From Taibaiella soli (GTDB lineage Bacteria > Bacteroidota > Bacteroidia > Chitinophagales > Chitinophagaceae), in contig NZ_QKTW01000018.1 in NCBI RefSeq assembly GCF_003236175.1, positions 1-64,000 on the forward strand: a DNA stretch of 64,000 bases, read 5' to 3'. The notes under the pieces were generated by a model, which was given only the letters and a program-made list of their open reading frames with translations, was not told the DNA's origin and ran no database searches. Every line of letters begins with the position of its first letter. Within the stretch, counting starts at the first letter, position 1. Below are positions 27,802-37,161 of this stretch, piece by piece. The position numbers and the translations under genes were made by a program.

Positions 27802-30800
27802 ATGCAATTAAAAGGGTTGGTTAAGTTTTTTACCGCAGCGCTCATCCTTATCTCGCTGTATCAGCTGTCGTTCACGTTCGTCGTGCGTAGCGTAGAGGGC
27901 AAGGCCCGCGCGCAGGCAAGCCGTGAAGCAAAGGCCCAGAATCCGGCCGTGGCAGGTGATGATTTGGCGAAACTGGTGGACGCACGCTACGAGGCTATCA
28001 CGGACAGTTTACAAGGAGAAACAGTATTTAACGTACTCGTTAAAAAGTACACTTATCAGGAAGCAAAAGAACAAGAACTGAATCTTGGTCTTGACCTGCA
28101 GGGCGGTATGAACGTTACGCTCGAAGTTAGCCTGGATGAGCTCGTACGCTCTATGTCAAACAATCCGAAAGATGAAACGCTGAACAAGGCTATCGCTGAT
28201 GCTAACAAGCTGAAAGCTAACAGCCAGGCAGATTTCGTAACGCTTTTCGGTCAGGCTTTCAAACAAGATAATCCAAATGCAAAACTGGCTTATCTGTTTA
28301 CCAAACCTTCTGAAAAAGAAATTACGCTGAACTCGACTAACGATCAGGTTCTGGCTAAAATTCATAAAGAAGCAGCTGACGCGGTTAAACGTACGTACAA
28401 TGTATTGCTGACCCGTATCGATAAATTCGGTGTGGCACAGCCAAACGTAAACCTGGATGAAAGTAAAGCGATCATCACAGTAGAACTGGCTGGTGTACGT
28501 AATCCTGAACGTGTTCGCGAATACCTTCAGTCTACTGCCAAACTGCAATTCTTCGAAACTTATACTAACCAACAGATCTATGGTGGCCTGATCTCTGCAA
28601 ACACTGCACTGGCTGCTTACCTGTCTGGCGAAAAAGTAGATACTACTGCTACTGCAAAAGATACTACAAAAACTGCCGGAGTAACTGCCGCAGATACTAC
28701 TAAAAACATCGCGAAAGCTGCTGATACAGGTAGTCTTGGTTCTTTGCTGGCTAACAACAAACCTGCTGCTAACGCAACTGGTAAAACGGCTGATTCTGCT
28801 GCTAATTCAAGAGACGAAGCAATCCGTAAAAATCCGTTGTTGTCTGTAATGATCATCCCTAATGATCTTCAGACAAACGAAGTGCCTACGGTTTGTTACG
28901 TAATGAAAAAGGATACTGCACGCCTGAATCATTATCTGCAACTCGATGTTGTAAAAAATAAATTCCCGAACAACGTACGTTTCGTATACGGTGCTGAAAA
29001 CAAAGATGCCCGTCGCGATCCGAACGCTCCACTGCAAGTATATGCGATCCGCACTGTACCAGGTTCTGCTGATGCAAAACTGGAAGGTGATCACGTGACT
29101 GACGCTCGTATGGACTACAACCAGCTGACTGGACAACCAGAGGTTTCTATGGAAATGGATCCTACAGGTTCTCACATCTGGCGCAAAATGACTGCTGACA
29201 ACAAAGGCAAGTATGTAGCGGTAGTTCTGGATGATCGTGTTTATTCTTCTCCGATTGTAAATGATGAGATCTCCGGTGGTCGTACTTCTATCAGCGGTCA
29301 CTTCTCTCCACAGGAAGCAACTGACCTTGCAAACATCCTGAAGTCTGGTAAACTCCCTGCTCCTGCACGTATTGTTCAGGAACAAGTAGTAGGTCCAACA
29401 CTCGGTGCTGAAAATATCCAGTCAGGTGTCATGTCACTCGCTGTATCGTTTATCATCATCTTCGTTCTGATGCTGGTTTACTATAACACAGGTGGTATCG
29501 TAGCAAACATCGCCCTGATTCTGAACTTGCTGTTCACGATCGGTATCCTGTCTGCGCTGCACGCAACACTGACAATGCCTGGTATCGCTGGTCTCGTACT
29601 GACAATCGGTATGGCCGTGGATACGAACGTAATCATATTTGAGCGTATCAAAGAAGAGCTTGCCGCAGGGCGTTCTTATAAAGATGCCGTGACAGAAGGT
29701 TACAAACGCTCTTATGCTCCGGTACTCGATGGTCACATTACACAGTTGCTGACTGCCGTGATCCTGTTTACTTTCGGTCTTGGTCCGGTACTCGGTTTCG
29801 CTACTACACAGATCATCGGTTTGCTGTTGTCTCTGTTCTGTGGTATCCTGGTATCTCGTCTGGTAACTGATATTTATACTAAACGTGAACGTCACTTCAA
29901 CTACTTCACAGTTCTGTCTAAATCGATCTTCCGCAAAGCACACTTCAAATTCATCGAAGTTCGTAAGTACGCTTATATCATCTCTGCGGTAGTAGTACTC
30001 CTCGGTATTGGTTCTTATTTCCACGGTTTCGACTATGGTGTTGAATTCTCCGGTGGTCGTAGCTATACTATCAAGTTTGATCAGAAACACACTGTTACAG
30101 AAGTAAAAGACAAACTGAAATCTCACCTCGGTGATGAATTCCCTGTAGTAAAAACTATTGGTACAGATAACCACATGAACATTACTACTGGTTACCGTAT
30201 CAAAGAAACGGGCATCAAAATTGACCAGGAAGTAAGCCAGAAAGTATATGAAGGTCTGAAAGCAGAAAATCTGATTCCTGCAGGTACAACTTTCGATCAG
30301 TATTCTACTAAATATCTGCAGCGTTCTGAAACCGTATTGCCAACGATCTCTGATGATCTGAAAGCAGGTGCGATAAAAGCAACAATCATTTCCCTGATCG
30401 CGATCTTCGTTTACATCCTCCTGCGTTTCCGCAGATGGCAGTATTCACTTGGTACGATCTTCTCATTGTTGCACGACGTTTGCGTAACATTGGCTGTGTT
30501 CTCGTTCTTCCGCGGTGTAGTACCTTTCGCACTCGAAATCGATCAGCACTTTATCGCTGCGATCCTGACGGTGATTGGTTTCTCGATGAACGATACGGTA
30601 ATCGTATTTGACCGTGTACGTGAATACTTCCGTAAGTCACCGAACGAAGACAAGAAAAGCGTTATCAACCGTGCGATCAACGATACACTGAGCCGTACGA
30701 TCATGACGTCTCTGACTGTGTTCCTGACGATCCTGATCCTCTTCATCTTTGGTGGTGAAGCGACTCGTGGTTTCTCTTTCGCAATGTTGATCGGTGTGGT

Positions 30801-30924
30801 TACCGGTACTTACTCTTCAATCTTCGTAGCTGCTCCGGTGTTGGTTGACATGGACAAAGGCGACAAACTGAAAGAAGAAGTAGATCGCGAAGCACATATT
30901 GAAGAGTTGAAAAAACTCGCTTAA
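27802..30924 (+). CDS. secDF: Protein translocase fusion SecDF
   Basis: The 1040-residue protein joins SecD (to about residue 690) and SecF, which together use the proton gradient to help SecYEG complete export. Visible marks are the SecD start motif LNLGLDLQGGMNVTLEV, the large first periplasmic domain, the SecD membrane block (GIAGLVLTIGMAVDTNVIIFERIKEEL) and the SecF block (FDYGVEFSGGRSYTIKF and FSMNDTVIVFDRVREYFRK). A low-complexity insertion rich in Asp, Thr, Ala and Lys at about residues 276-335 interrupts the first periplasmic domain. A strong terminator follows, so the gene is monocistronic. Codon use is strikingly uniform, as expected of a highly expressed gene. Confidence 0.96.
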   Translation: MQLKGLVKFFTAALILISLYQLSFTFVVRSVEGKARAQASREAKAQNPAVAGDDLAKLVDARYEAITDSLQGETVFNVLVKKYTYQEAKEQELNLGLDLQGGMNVTLEVSLDELVRSMSNNPKDETLNKAIADANKLKANSQADFVTLFGQAFKQDNPNAKLAYLFTKPSEKEITLNSTNDQVLAKIHKEAADAVKRTYNVLLTRIDKFGVAQPNVNLDESKAIITVELAGVRNPERVREYLQSTAKLQFFETYTNQQIYGGLISANTALAAYLSGEKVDTTATAKDTTKTAGVTAADTTKNIAKAADTGSLGSLLANNKPAANATGKTADSAANSRDEAIRKNPLLSVMIIPNDLQTNEVPTVCYVMKKDTARLNHYLQLDVVKNKFPNNVRFVYGAENKDARRDPNAPLQVYAIRTVPGSADAKLEGDHVTDARMDYNQLTGQPEVSMEMDPTGSHIWRKMTADNKGKYVAVVLDDRVYSSPIVNDEISGGRTSISGHFSPQEATDLANILKSGKLPAPARIVQEQVVGPTLGAENIQSGVMSLAVSFIIIFVLMLVYYNTGGIVANIALILNLLFTIGILSALHATLTMPGIAGLVLTIGMAVDTNVIIFERIKEELAAGRSYKDAVTEGYKRSYAPVLDGHITQLLTAVILFTFGLGPVLGFATTQIIGLLLSLFCGILVSRLVTDIYTKRERHFNYFTVLSKSIFRKAHFKFIEVRKYAYIISAVVVLLGIGSYFHGFDYGVEFSGGRSYTIKFDQKHTVTEVKDKLKSHLGDEFPVVKTIGTDNHMNITTGYRIKETGIKIDQEVSQKVYEGLKAENLIPAGTTFDQYSTKYLQRSETVLPTISDDLKAGAIKATIISLIAIFVYILLRFRRWQYSLGTIFSLLHDVCVTLAVFSFFRGVVPFALEIDQHFIAAILTVIGFSMNDTVIVFDRVREYFRKSPNEDKKSVINRAINDTLSRTIMTSLTVFLTILILFIFGGEATRGFSFAMLIGVVTGTYSSIFVAAPVLVDMDKGDKLKEEVDREAHIEELKKLA

Positions 30925-30950
30925 TTAAGACGCAATCTTTTTTAAATAGC

Positions 30951-30981
30951 AATCCCGCCACGTTTGTGGCGGGATTTTTTT
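30951..30981 (+). terminator. Rho-independent terminator of secDF
   Basis: AATCCCGCCAC pairs perfectly with GTGGCGGGATT around a GTTT loop and is followed by a run of T. Confidence 0.93.
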
Positions 30982-31005
30982 GTGATGGTCTGTTGTGAGT
31001 GAAAC

Positions 31006-31210
31006 CTGAAACGTCAAATGTCAAACCAGGGATTGTGGTAAATAATGTCACCCTCTGAGCAAAGTCGAAGGGCCATAGCACAATGCTTCGACTTCACTTA
31101 GCATGACAAGGCGCACCGGCACGAGCGCTAGTGCAGTTCCCGCAATAGGCATGCTTTCTGCCTTTGACTTTGGGCTTTCAGCTTTAAGCCTTATGCTTTC
31201 AGCTTTTAGT
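31006..31210. repeat. Composite dispersed repeat block, second copy
   Basis: The order of units is CTGAAACGTCAAATGTC, AGGGATTGTGGTAAA, ATGTCACCCTCTGAGC, then CTTCGACTTCACTTAGCATG with GACAAGGC, and AAGCCTTATGCTTTCAGC. The same units stand in the same order at 11583-11860 inside the efflux operon; a shortened inverted copy of the first part is at 13759-13819. I see no gene. Confidence 0.7.
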
Positions 31211-31245
31211 TTTAAATTTGAGCAACGACTCTATAGCTACGAGAT

Positions 31246-31989
31246 ATGATCAAGAAATTTTTAGACCATCTGGGGCGCTTTACGCTGATGCTGAAAGAAA
31301 CCATCAACAAGCCCGAAAATGGAAAGGTTTACTGGATAGAATTTATGGAGCAATGTAACGATATTGGTATCCGTTCGTTGCCAATTGTTCTGATCATCTC
31401 TGTCTTTCTCGGAATGGTACTGACTGTGCAGACGGCTTATCAGCTGGTAAGTCCGCTGGTTCCAAAGCCGGTAATCGCTGGTATCGTTCGTGACTCTGCG
31501 ATTCTTGAATTGTCACCGACGGTAATTTGTGTGGTGCTGGCCGGTGTGGTGGGATCTAAAATTGCGTCTGAGTTGGGGAATATGCGTGTAAGCGAACAGA
31601 TCGATGCTTTAGAAATTATGGGTATCAATACCCGCACTTATCTGGTGTTGCCGAAAATTCTGGCGGCCATTATTATGGTTCCTTGTCTGATCATTATTTC
31701 CATTGCTGTAACCATCTGGGGTGGCTATATCGCCGGTATGTTCTCCAGCATCCTGAGCCGCGACCAGTTTGAACAAGGACTTGTTTCGGGATTCTTGCCA
31801 TACAACTTGTTTTTTGCCATGGCAAAGGCGTTTGTATTCGCCTTTATCATTTCCAGTGTACCCGCTTATTATGGTTATTATGTGCAAGGCGGCGCTCTCG
31901 AAATCGGCCGTGCTTCTACAACCTCGGTGGTAGTAAGCTGTATTCTTATTCTGTTTGCAGATTATGGATTGACGGTGCTGCTGCTGTAA
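31246..31989 (+). CDS. MlaE/YrbE-type ABC transporter permease
   Basis: The 247-residue membrane protein has about six hydrophobic segments and the MlaE family core: LPIVLIISVFLGMVLTVQTAYQL, ELSPTVICVVLAGVVGSKIASELG, MRVSEQIDALEIMGI and IISSVPAYYGYYVQGGALEIGRA. In other bacteria this permease works with an MlaF-type ATPase and an MCE protein to move phospholipids between the membranes. Here a terminator follows at once, and neither partner is in the window, so they must be encoded elsewhere or the subunit is shared. Confidence 0.9.
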   Translation: MIKKFLDHLGRFTLMLKETINKPENGKVYWIEFMEQCNDIGIRSLPIVLIISVFLGMVLTVQTAYQLVSPLVPKPVIAGIVRDSAILELSPTVICVVLAGVVGSKIASELGNMRVSEQIDALEIMGINTRTYLVLPKILAAIIMVPCLIIISIAVTIWGGYIAGMFSSILSRDQFEQGLVSGFLPYNLFFAMAKAFVFAFIISSVPAYYGYYVQGGALEIGRASTTSVVVSCILILFADYGLTVLLL

Positions 31990-32017
31990 ACGCTCGATGC
32001 ATGAATGAATCGTCTTA

Positions 32018-32051
32018 AAAAAAGCAACAAGTTTTACTTGTTGCTTTTTTT
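32018..32051 (+). terminator. Rho-independent terminator
   Basis: AAAAAAGCAACAAG pairs perfectly with CTTGTTGCTTTTTT, about 28 bp after the permease stop. Confidence 0.92.
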
Positions 32052-32364
32052 ATTACTCAGCGTGCCAGCCAGGTGCTTCAAACGTCGAATCCCTATTCTG
32101 GCGAATCCTGTTTAGAACGTTGAATATTTTTCAACTTTTTTGTAATCCTCATTCCTCCCTTGCCAGCTGATTTTTCATCGAATCACGCTGTGCTTATTTT
32201 CTTTCGCATGTTTAATGATCTGTTTTTCAGCCGGATATTTATTTACATTCGCCTGAGGTGCTTTGTCGCTAATGCATTGTCAGCGGGACGAAATTAAATG
32301 AGAAATGAGAAAAAGCTTTATTGTAAAAAAGTTGCTGGTTTTTAAAGCAGATGTAAAGGGACAG
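32052..32364. other. Intergenic region, no gene seen
   Basis: Apart from a small hairpin GTTGAA/TTCAAC followed by six T (about 32117-32141), which could be a weak extra terminator, this stretch shows no recognisable element. It must contain the promoter of the secreted protease. An in-frame ATG at 32305 lies in this region (see the next gene). Confidence 0.35.
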
Positions 32365-33924
32365 ATGCGAAGCAATCTGCTGCTTTTATTTTTATTTGTT
32401 ATTCTGCCGGTAATCGCGGCAGCTCAAAGGGAATCTTTTCCTGGTTATTTTAAATTCTATGATCCGGCGAATTCGGGCGTACCAACAGGATCCGACACAG
32501 CCAGTAAAGCCACCATTTTTCATGTTAGAAACATCGGACAGAATCAACTAAGTACCGGTACGATGTTTCTGATAAATACTTTTCGTGATGATGATACGAT
32601 ATGTGCGTGCCTGACCGGACACCAGATTTCTTCTTTTTTTCCCAGTGGCAATGTTGCACTCGGGCCATTTAGCGGGATGCATGCACTGCTGATGAATTAT
32701 CTTGGCAAAGACTCCCTGGCAAGCATTGGCGGTATTAATTATACGCTTGCGCGACCGATACCCGGTTTTTCCAAAAGTTACATCACAGGCGGAGAATTGG
32801 TGGCTTACCGTTACGACCCAAACGACCTGCTGAAAATACAGCCCGATATTGCATTGATTTTACTTGACAAACGACAATTAACGGAATCTTCTTACGCGAC
32901 ATTAGGGTATGGCTTTGAAGATAATAACTGGACGACAGACAACTACTATTCGCTTAATCACCCATACACACAACCACAACGTATTCAGGACAACTATTCT
33001 GTTAACGTATTCGGATTGGGAGCTTCGGTTATAGAGGCAACGACAGCGTCTCCTTTTGGCGCGGGTGAAGGAAGCTCAGGTGGGCCAATTATCAAGCGGC
33101 CTCTTGCTCCTTCAAATGCTGGATATGTACGCGGGGTGTTAGTGTCAATACGACAACCTATCAGTCTATTCGACCAAATTACATTTCAAACGCTTAGTTA
33201 TTCCAATAATGTCGTGTTTACCAAAATGAATGTTATTGAACAAGAAATAAAACGCCACTGTTGGAAAAATAGAGACAGCAATGAAATTATCAGCAATGGT
33301 CTGTATCGTAAATCTGTATTGGTTGATAATAAGACTAGTATTGAGCCTTACAGCCTGAAGCGAACGATAAGCAGTGTTTCGGATATCACCGGTGCAGCAG
33401 AAACCGGTCCTGCTAAAAAGAGCATAAAAACCTCTTATCTAAAAGGAGATCAATGCACGATAAGCGGGTTTACTTTGCCGGTAGTATATCCTGGCGGGAC
33501 GGATTTCTGGCAAGTTGCTATCGTTGGAAAAGAAATTATAATAGGCGATGGTTTCAGCTATAATGCTTCAGGTTCATCAGAATTGAACATCGGTGCCATA
33601 GTGATTAATGGAGGTGCTGAGAGTAGCTTTTACAGGAAAGTGGATAGTAGTAGTGCCGCGTTACCGAATACAATCAATACTGAAGAAGGCCTGGACTTTA
33701 AAGTCTACCCTAATCCTAGTCCTGATGGTCGTTTTAATATTACGTTTCCAGAGCAGGGACAATATTGGGTAGTTGTTTACACTATCGAGGGAAAGGAGAT
33801 TTACGCTGCAAGTTCTTCGGTCAATTCATTGCAACTTCCTTCAGTTGCACGTGGTACTTATGTTCTGAACATTTACCGGTTAGAAGATGGGAAGCCTATG
33901 TTTAAAAAACTGATTGTTTATTAA
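32365..33924 (+). CDS. Secreted chymotrypsin-like serine protease with T9SS sorting domain
   Basis: The 519-residue protein has a signal peptide (MRSNLLLLFLFVILPVIAAAQ), then a trypsin-fold domain whose catalytic triad can be traced: His86 in CLTGHQI, Asp161 in QPDIALILL and Ser238 in GEGSSGGPII (the GDSGGP equivalent). A T9SS sorting domain closes the chain (FKVYPNPSPDG ... VARGTYVLNIYR ... FKKLIVY). It is probably an extracellular endopeptidase; specificity cannot be read. ATG 32365 is preferred because it begins the signal peptide and has AAAGGGA just upstream; ATG 32305 would add 20 residues in front. Confidence 0.8.
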   Translation: MRSNLLLLFLFVILPVIAAAQRESFPGYFKFYDPANSGVPTGSDTASKATIFHVRNIGQNQLSTGTMFLINTFRDDDTICACLTGHQISSFFPSGNVALGPFSGMHALLMNYLGKDSLASIGGINYTLARPIPGFSKSYITGGELVAYRYDPNDLLKIQPDIALILLDKRQLTESSYATLGYGFEDNNWTTDNYYSLNHPYTQPQRIQDNYSVNVFGLGASVIEATTASPFGAGEGSSGGPIIKRPLAPSNAGYVRGVLVSIRQPISLFDQITFQTLSYSNNVVFTKMNVIEQEIKRHCWKNRDSNEIISNGLYRKSVLVDNKTSIEPYSLKRTISSVSDITGAAETGPAKKSIKTSYLKGDQCTISGFTLPVVYPGGTDFWQVAIVGKEIIIGDGFSYNASGSSELNIGAIVINGGAESSFYRKVDSSSAALPNTINTEEGLDFKVYPNPSPDGRFNITFPEQGQYWVVVYTIEGKEIYAASSSVNSLQLPSVARGTYVLNIYRLEDGKPMFKKLIVY

Positions 33925-34176
33925 AGCGCTTTCTATGCTTCCGCGAGTATTGCGCAGGACCCCCATGTCTATTAGTTTTTGCCCAGATTGAATCGGGCGT
34001 TCTGAGCTTTCATAATTATCTGGAGACGTAGCATGGTCTGCACAGAATATTAAAATGAGCTGCTTAATTTGGTACTGTCGTTGCAATGTGCGACGCAACG
34101 AAGCTAAACCGGAGAGACTCTGCCGGTGACAAAAAGAAATGAAAAAAAATAGGAACGTTGCCCGCTGTCAATTGAA

Positions 34177-35295
34177 TCAGGCTTTGCTGGATGGTTTCGG
34201 CCCCGTATATCGATCTACAATGTCGAAAAGCTGCAGATTGATTTCTTGCTTCACCGTATTGAGTGTGGTGCCGGTGAGTGGATAGGGAAGATGGTATATG
34301 ACCATCACCTGAAAGGAATTTTCACCAAATGTTTCCACATTTACCTCTACAGGATCCAGAACCTGCGCGGTTTTCGTGACCATTTCTTTTAGCTCACTGA
34401 TCATTTTAGACAAGTCACCCGGAGCTAAGCGATAGCGCACTGCAATAGGTACGCGTACGCGACGCATATTGCGCTGTGTTTGGTTTTCGAGCGTTTGTGA
34501 AACCAGATTTTTGTTGGGAATTACAAATACAGAACCATCTGCATGTCGCAAACGTGTACTACGGAAACCAATACTTTCAATCACACCTTCCAGTTCGCCC
34601 ATTTTTATAGAGTCGCCTGTTTGAAAAGGTTTGTCTGAAAGCAACGTAAAAGCGGCGAAGAAGTTTTCTACACTTTCTTTCGCAGCGAGTGCGATGGCCA
34701 CACCACCAATACCGAGACCCGTAATCAGCGCGGGAATATTGACATGAAAAACGCTGCCCAGTATCCAGAAGAAACTCATGGTCCAGGCAAACATTTTCGT
34801 TACTTCCCTCATGAGTGGCAACAGCTGCTGGCGCTCGCGATTGTGTTCCGTTTGTGCTTTTTCCAACGAAAGCTGAAAGAAGAAATCAAGCAGACGTACA
34901 ATAAACTGCGTAACGAACAGGATCGTAAAAAACAGGAAAACATGATCCGCTACATCGCTCAGTGTGATTTCCAGTTTACTGTCGTCTTTATAACGATGTA
35001 AAACCAGATGATTCAGTAAAATGCCCATCTGGCTGATTGCTACATAAAACAAAATTGTTTGCAGCAATGCCCCCAGTGGTTTGCGGATGGTTTCTTCCAG
35101 TTCACGATTACGGCGCTGAGTATTAAACCGGGCTGTAAGCTTAGAAGTAATAAAAGTAAGTGCTTTGGTGAGGGGCTTTTTTAGTAAAAATGCAGCCAGT
35201 ATAATACCAGCACACCAGAGGAGATTTGCGATGCGCTCTCCTCCGATGCGATTATCAATAAAATGCCAATCGATAGCCAGTAATATAGTATTCAT
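34177..35295 (-). CDS. Mechanosensitive ion channel of the MscS family
   Basis: The 372-residue protein has about five N-terminal hydrophobic segments followed by the MscS pore helix and beta domain: LITGLGIGGVAIALAAKESVENFFAAF, then LLSDKPFQTGDSIKMGELEGVIESIGFRSTRLRHADGS and VIPNKNLV. Such channels open under membrane tension and release solutes on osmotic downshift. It lies 41 bp after dapD on the same strand and may share its transcript, though no functional link is evident. Confidence 0.93.
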   Translation of the reverse strand: MNTILLAIDWHFIDNRIGGERIANLLWCAGIILAAFLLKKPLTKALTFITSKLTARFNTQRRNRELEETIRKPLGALLQTILFYVAISQMGILLNHLVLHRYKDDSKLEITLSDVADHVFLFFTILFVTQFIVRLLDFFFQLSLEKAQTEHNRERQQLLPLMREVTKMFAWTMSFFWILGSVFHVNIPALITGLGIGGVAIALAAKESVENFFAAFTLLSDKPFQTGDSIKMGELEGVIESIGFRSTRLRHADGSVFVIPNKNLVSQTLENQTQRNMRRVRVPIAVRYRLAPGDLSKMISELKEMVTKTAQVLDPVEVNVETFGENSFQVMVIYHLPYPLTGTTLNTVKQEINLQLFDIVDRYTGPKPSSKA

Positions 35296-35336
35296 GAGTT
35301 GGCTCAGTTAATGCAAGCAAGTTCGGCCTTTAAATT

Positions 35337-36158
35337 TTATACAGATACGTTGAAATCTCTCAGCGCATCATTAAGGCTTGTTTTCAGATCGGTAGAAGCC
35401 TTACGCTGACCAATGATCAGTGCACAACCTACCTGGTATTCGCCCGCAGGGAATTTCTTGGTGTAGCTTCCCGGAATTACCACGCTGCGTGCAGGGATGC
35501 GACCTTTGTACTCTACAGGTTCGCTGCCGCTCACGTCAATGATTTTTGTGCTGGCAGTGAGCACTACGTTTGCACCCAATACTGCTTCTTTCTCTACGAT
35601 CACGCCTTCAACTACGATACAACGGGAACCAATAAAGCAACCGTCTTCGATGATTACCGGACCAGCTTGCAACGGCTCCAGTACACCACCGATACCAACA
35701 CCGCCACTCAGGTGTACATGTTTGCCGATTTGTGCGCAAGAACCAACGGTAGCCCATGTATCAACCATTGTTCCTTCATCTACATAAGCACCAATGTTTA
35801 CGTAAGAAGGCATCAATACTACATTACGACCAATGAATGCGCCGTAACGAGCTACTGCAGATGGCACCGCACGTACGCCGAGATCGGCATAGTTGCTTTT
35901 CAGGAGCATCTTGTCATAAAACTCCATCGGGCCTGCCTGCCATGTCTGCATCGTCTGGATACCGAAATACATCAGGATCGCTTTTTTCACAGTTTCCTGC
36001 ACCTGCCAGTTGCCGTCTTCACCTTTTACAGCTACACGCAGGCGACCTTTGTCTACTTCTTCAATCACGTGACGAACGTTGTCTTCGTGATCAAGTTCTT
36101 TCAATAATTCTCTGTTTGCGAACGCAGCCTCGATCATCTCTTGCCAATTCTCTTGCAT
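35337..36158 (-). CDS. dapD: 2,3,4,5-tetrahydropyridine-2,6-dicarboxylate N-succinyltransferase
   Basis: The 273-residue enzyme of the succinylase branch of lysine and diaminopimelate synthesis transfers succinyl from succinyl-CoA to tetrahydrodipicolinate. The centre is a left-handed beta-helix of hexapeptide repeats (about residues 100-225), with the family signature VNIGAYVDEGTMVDTWATVGSCAQIG and GGVGIGGVLEPLQA. The length is normal for DapD. The enzyme is cytoplasmic and essential for diaminopimelate in peptidoglycan. Confidence 0.97.
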   Translation of the reverse strand: MQENWQEMIEAAFANRELLKELDHEDNVRHVIEEVDKGRLRVAVKGEDGNWQVQETVKKAILMYFGIQTMQTWQAGPMEFYDKMLLKSNYADLGVRAVPSAVARYGAFIGRNVVLMPSYVNIGAYVDEGTMVDTWATVGSCAQIGKHVHLSGGVGIGGVLEPLQAGPVIIEDGCFIGSRCIVVEGVIVEKEAVLGANVVLTASTKIIDVSGSEPVEYKGRIPARSVVIPGSYTKKFPAGEYQVGCALIIGQRKASTDLKTSLNDALRDFNVSV

Positions 36159-36356
36159 AGTATTGTTTTTACAGCGCGAAAATAATAATAGTAAAGGAGC
36201 CAGCTCAAAATTTGTTCGTCAATTGCTTTCGTATTTCGTCCAATCTGATTGCAAATTTTCTTGCGATTTCCCTTGGCTACCGTGATTCGTACAATTAGCT
36301 GACGCTGATAAACTTTATATTAGTGAATATTTTTTTTGAAGACTTTCTGAAAAAGG

Positions 36357-36387
36357 TTTGGAGAAATGAGAACCGTGCGTATCTTTG
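36357..36387 (+). promoter_or_regulatory. Promoter of the tRNA-Val pair
   Basis: TTTG at 36357-36360 and TATCTTTG at 36380-36387 are separated by exactly 19 bp, an ideal Bacteroidota housekeeping promoter. The leader that follows holds CAACGGAGGTTG, a short hairpin also found after the tRNA-Lys promoter. Confidence 0.88.
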
Positions 36388-36431
36388 CAATCCCAAAACA
36401 ACGGAGGTTGCTCGGGAAAAGGTCTTAAAAA

Positions 36432-36506
36432 GGAAGCATAGCTCAGCTGGTTCAGAGCATCTGCCTTACAAGCAGAGGGTCCGCGGTTCGAATCCGTGTG
36501 CTTCCA
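36432..36506 (+). tRNA. tRNA-Val (anticodon TAC), copy 1
   Basis: The 75-nt cloverleaf has acceptor arms GGAAGCA/TGCTTCC with discriminator A, an anticodon stem TCTGC/GCAGA around CTTACAA (anticodon TAC), and the T-loop GGTTCGAATCC. CCA is not encoded. Confidence 0.96.
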
Positions 36507-36532
36507 CTTATTTTTTTAGTTCTTGTTATTGA

Positions 36533-36607
36533 GGAAGCATAGCTCAGCTGGTTCAGAGCATCTGCCTTACAAGCAGAGGGTCCGCGGTTCGAATCCGTGT
36601 GCTTCCA
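36533..36607 (+). tRNA. tRNA-Val (anticodon TAC), copy 2
   Basis: This copy is identical over all 75 nt to the one at 36432 and lies 26 bp downstream, so it is on the same transcript. It reflects a recent tandem duplication or gene conversion. Confidence 0.96.
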
Positions 36608-36610
36608 CAC

Positions 36611-36643
36611 AAAGCCGATAAGATTATTCTTATCGGCTTTTTT
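36611..36643 (+). terminator. Terminator of the tRNA-Val transcript
   Basis: AAAGCCGATAAGA pairs perfectly with TCTTATCGGCTTT around TTAT and ends in a T run. Confidence 0.93.
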
Positions 36644-36735
36644 ATTTTACCCATCCCTGAAGAGAGTCTCGCAGAGAATACTCCTTAGGCTGTCTAAAAG
36701 TTTTAACTTTAATCAGATCAAATTTTCTCCGGGGA

Positions 36736-37140
36736 ATGGCGGGTTATTCTTCAAATTCACTTTCAAAAAAACTTGGACTTAAGGCAGGCCTCGAAGTTTG
36801 TATTATGCACGCGCCGGAAGATTATGCAGTGCTCACAGCCGATATCTATGATCAATTGATTTTTAAAAAAGAGGGTAGTAAAGAACTCGATTTTATTCAC
36901 CTGTTTACGAACTCATTCGCTGAGTTGAAAAAGCAATTGCCGAAGTTAAAAACGCAGATTAAGAAGAACGGAATGATCTGGATATCCTGGTACAAAAAAA
37001 GTGCTGGGAAGCCTACAGAGCTTACAGAAAACATGATTCGTGATACTGCGCTGGCTATAGGTTTGGTAGATGTGAAAGTTTGTGCTGTTGATGAAGATTG
37101 GTCGGGATTGAAGCTGGTGTTTAGGATTGTGGATCGTTAG
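36736..37140 (+). CDS. DUF3052 family protein
   Basis: The 134-residue protein shows the DUF3052 pattern from end to end: MAGYSSNSLSKKLGLKAG at the start, a central hydrophobic ...NGMIWISWYKKSAG and the C-terminal signature GLVDVKVCAVDEDWSGLKLV. The function is unknown; it is probably a small cytoplasmic protein. It stands alone after the tRNA terminator. A CAAAATTCAAAAGTC repeat begins right after the stop. Confidence 0.87.
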   Translation: MAGYSSNSLSKKLGLKAGLEVCIMHAPEDYAVLTADIYDQLIFKKEGSKELDFIHLFTNSFAELKKQLPKLKTQIKKNGMIWISWYKKSAGKPTELTENMIRDTALAIGLVDVKVCAVDEDWSGLKLVFRIVDR

Positions 37141-37161
37141 AAATTCAAAATTCAAAAGTCA

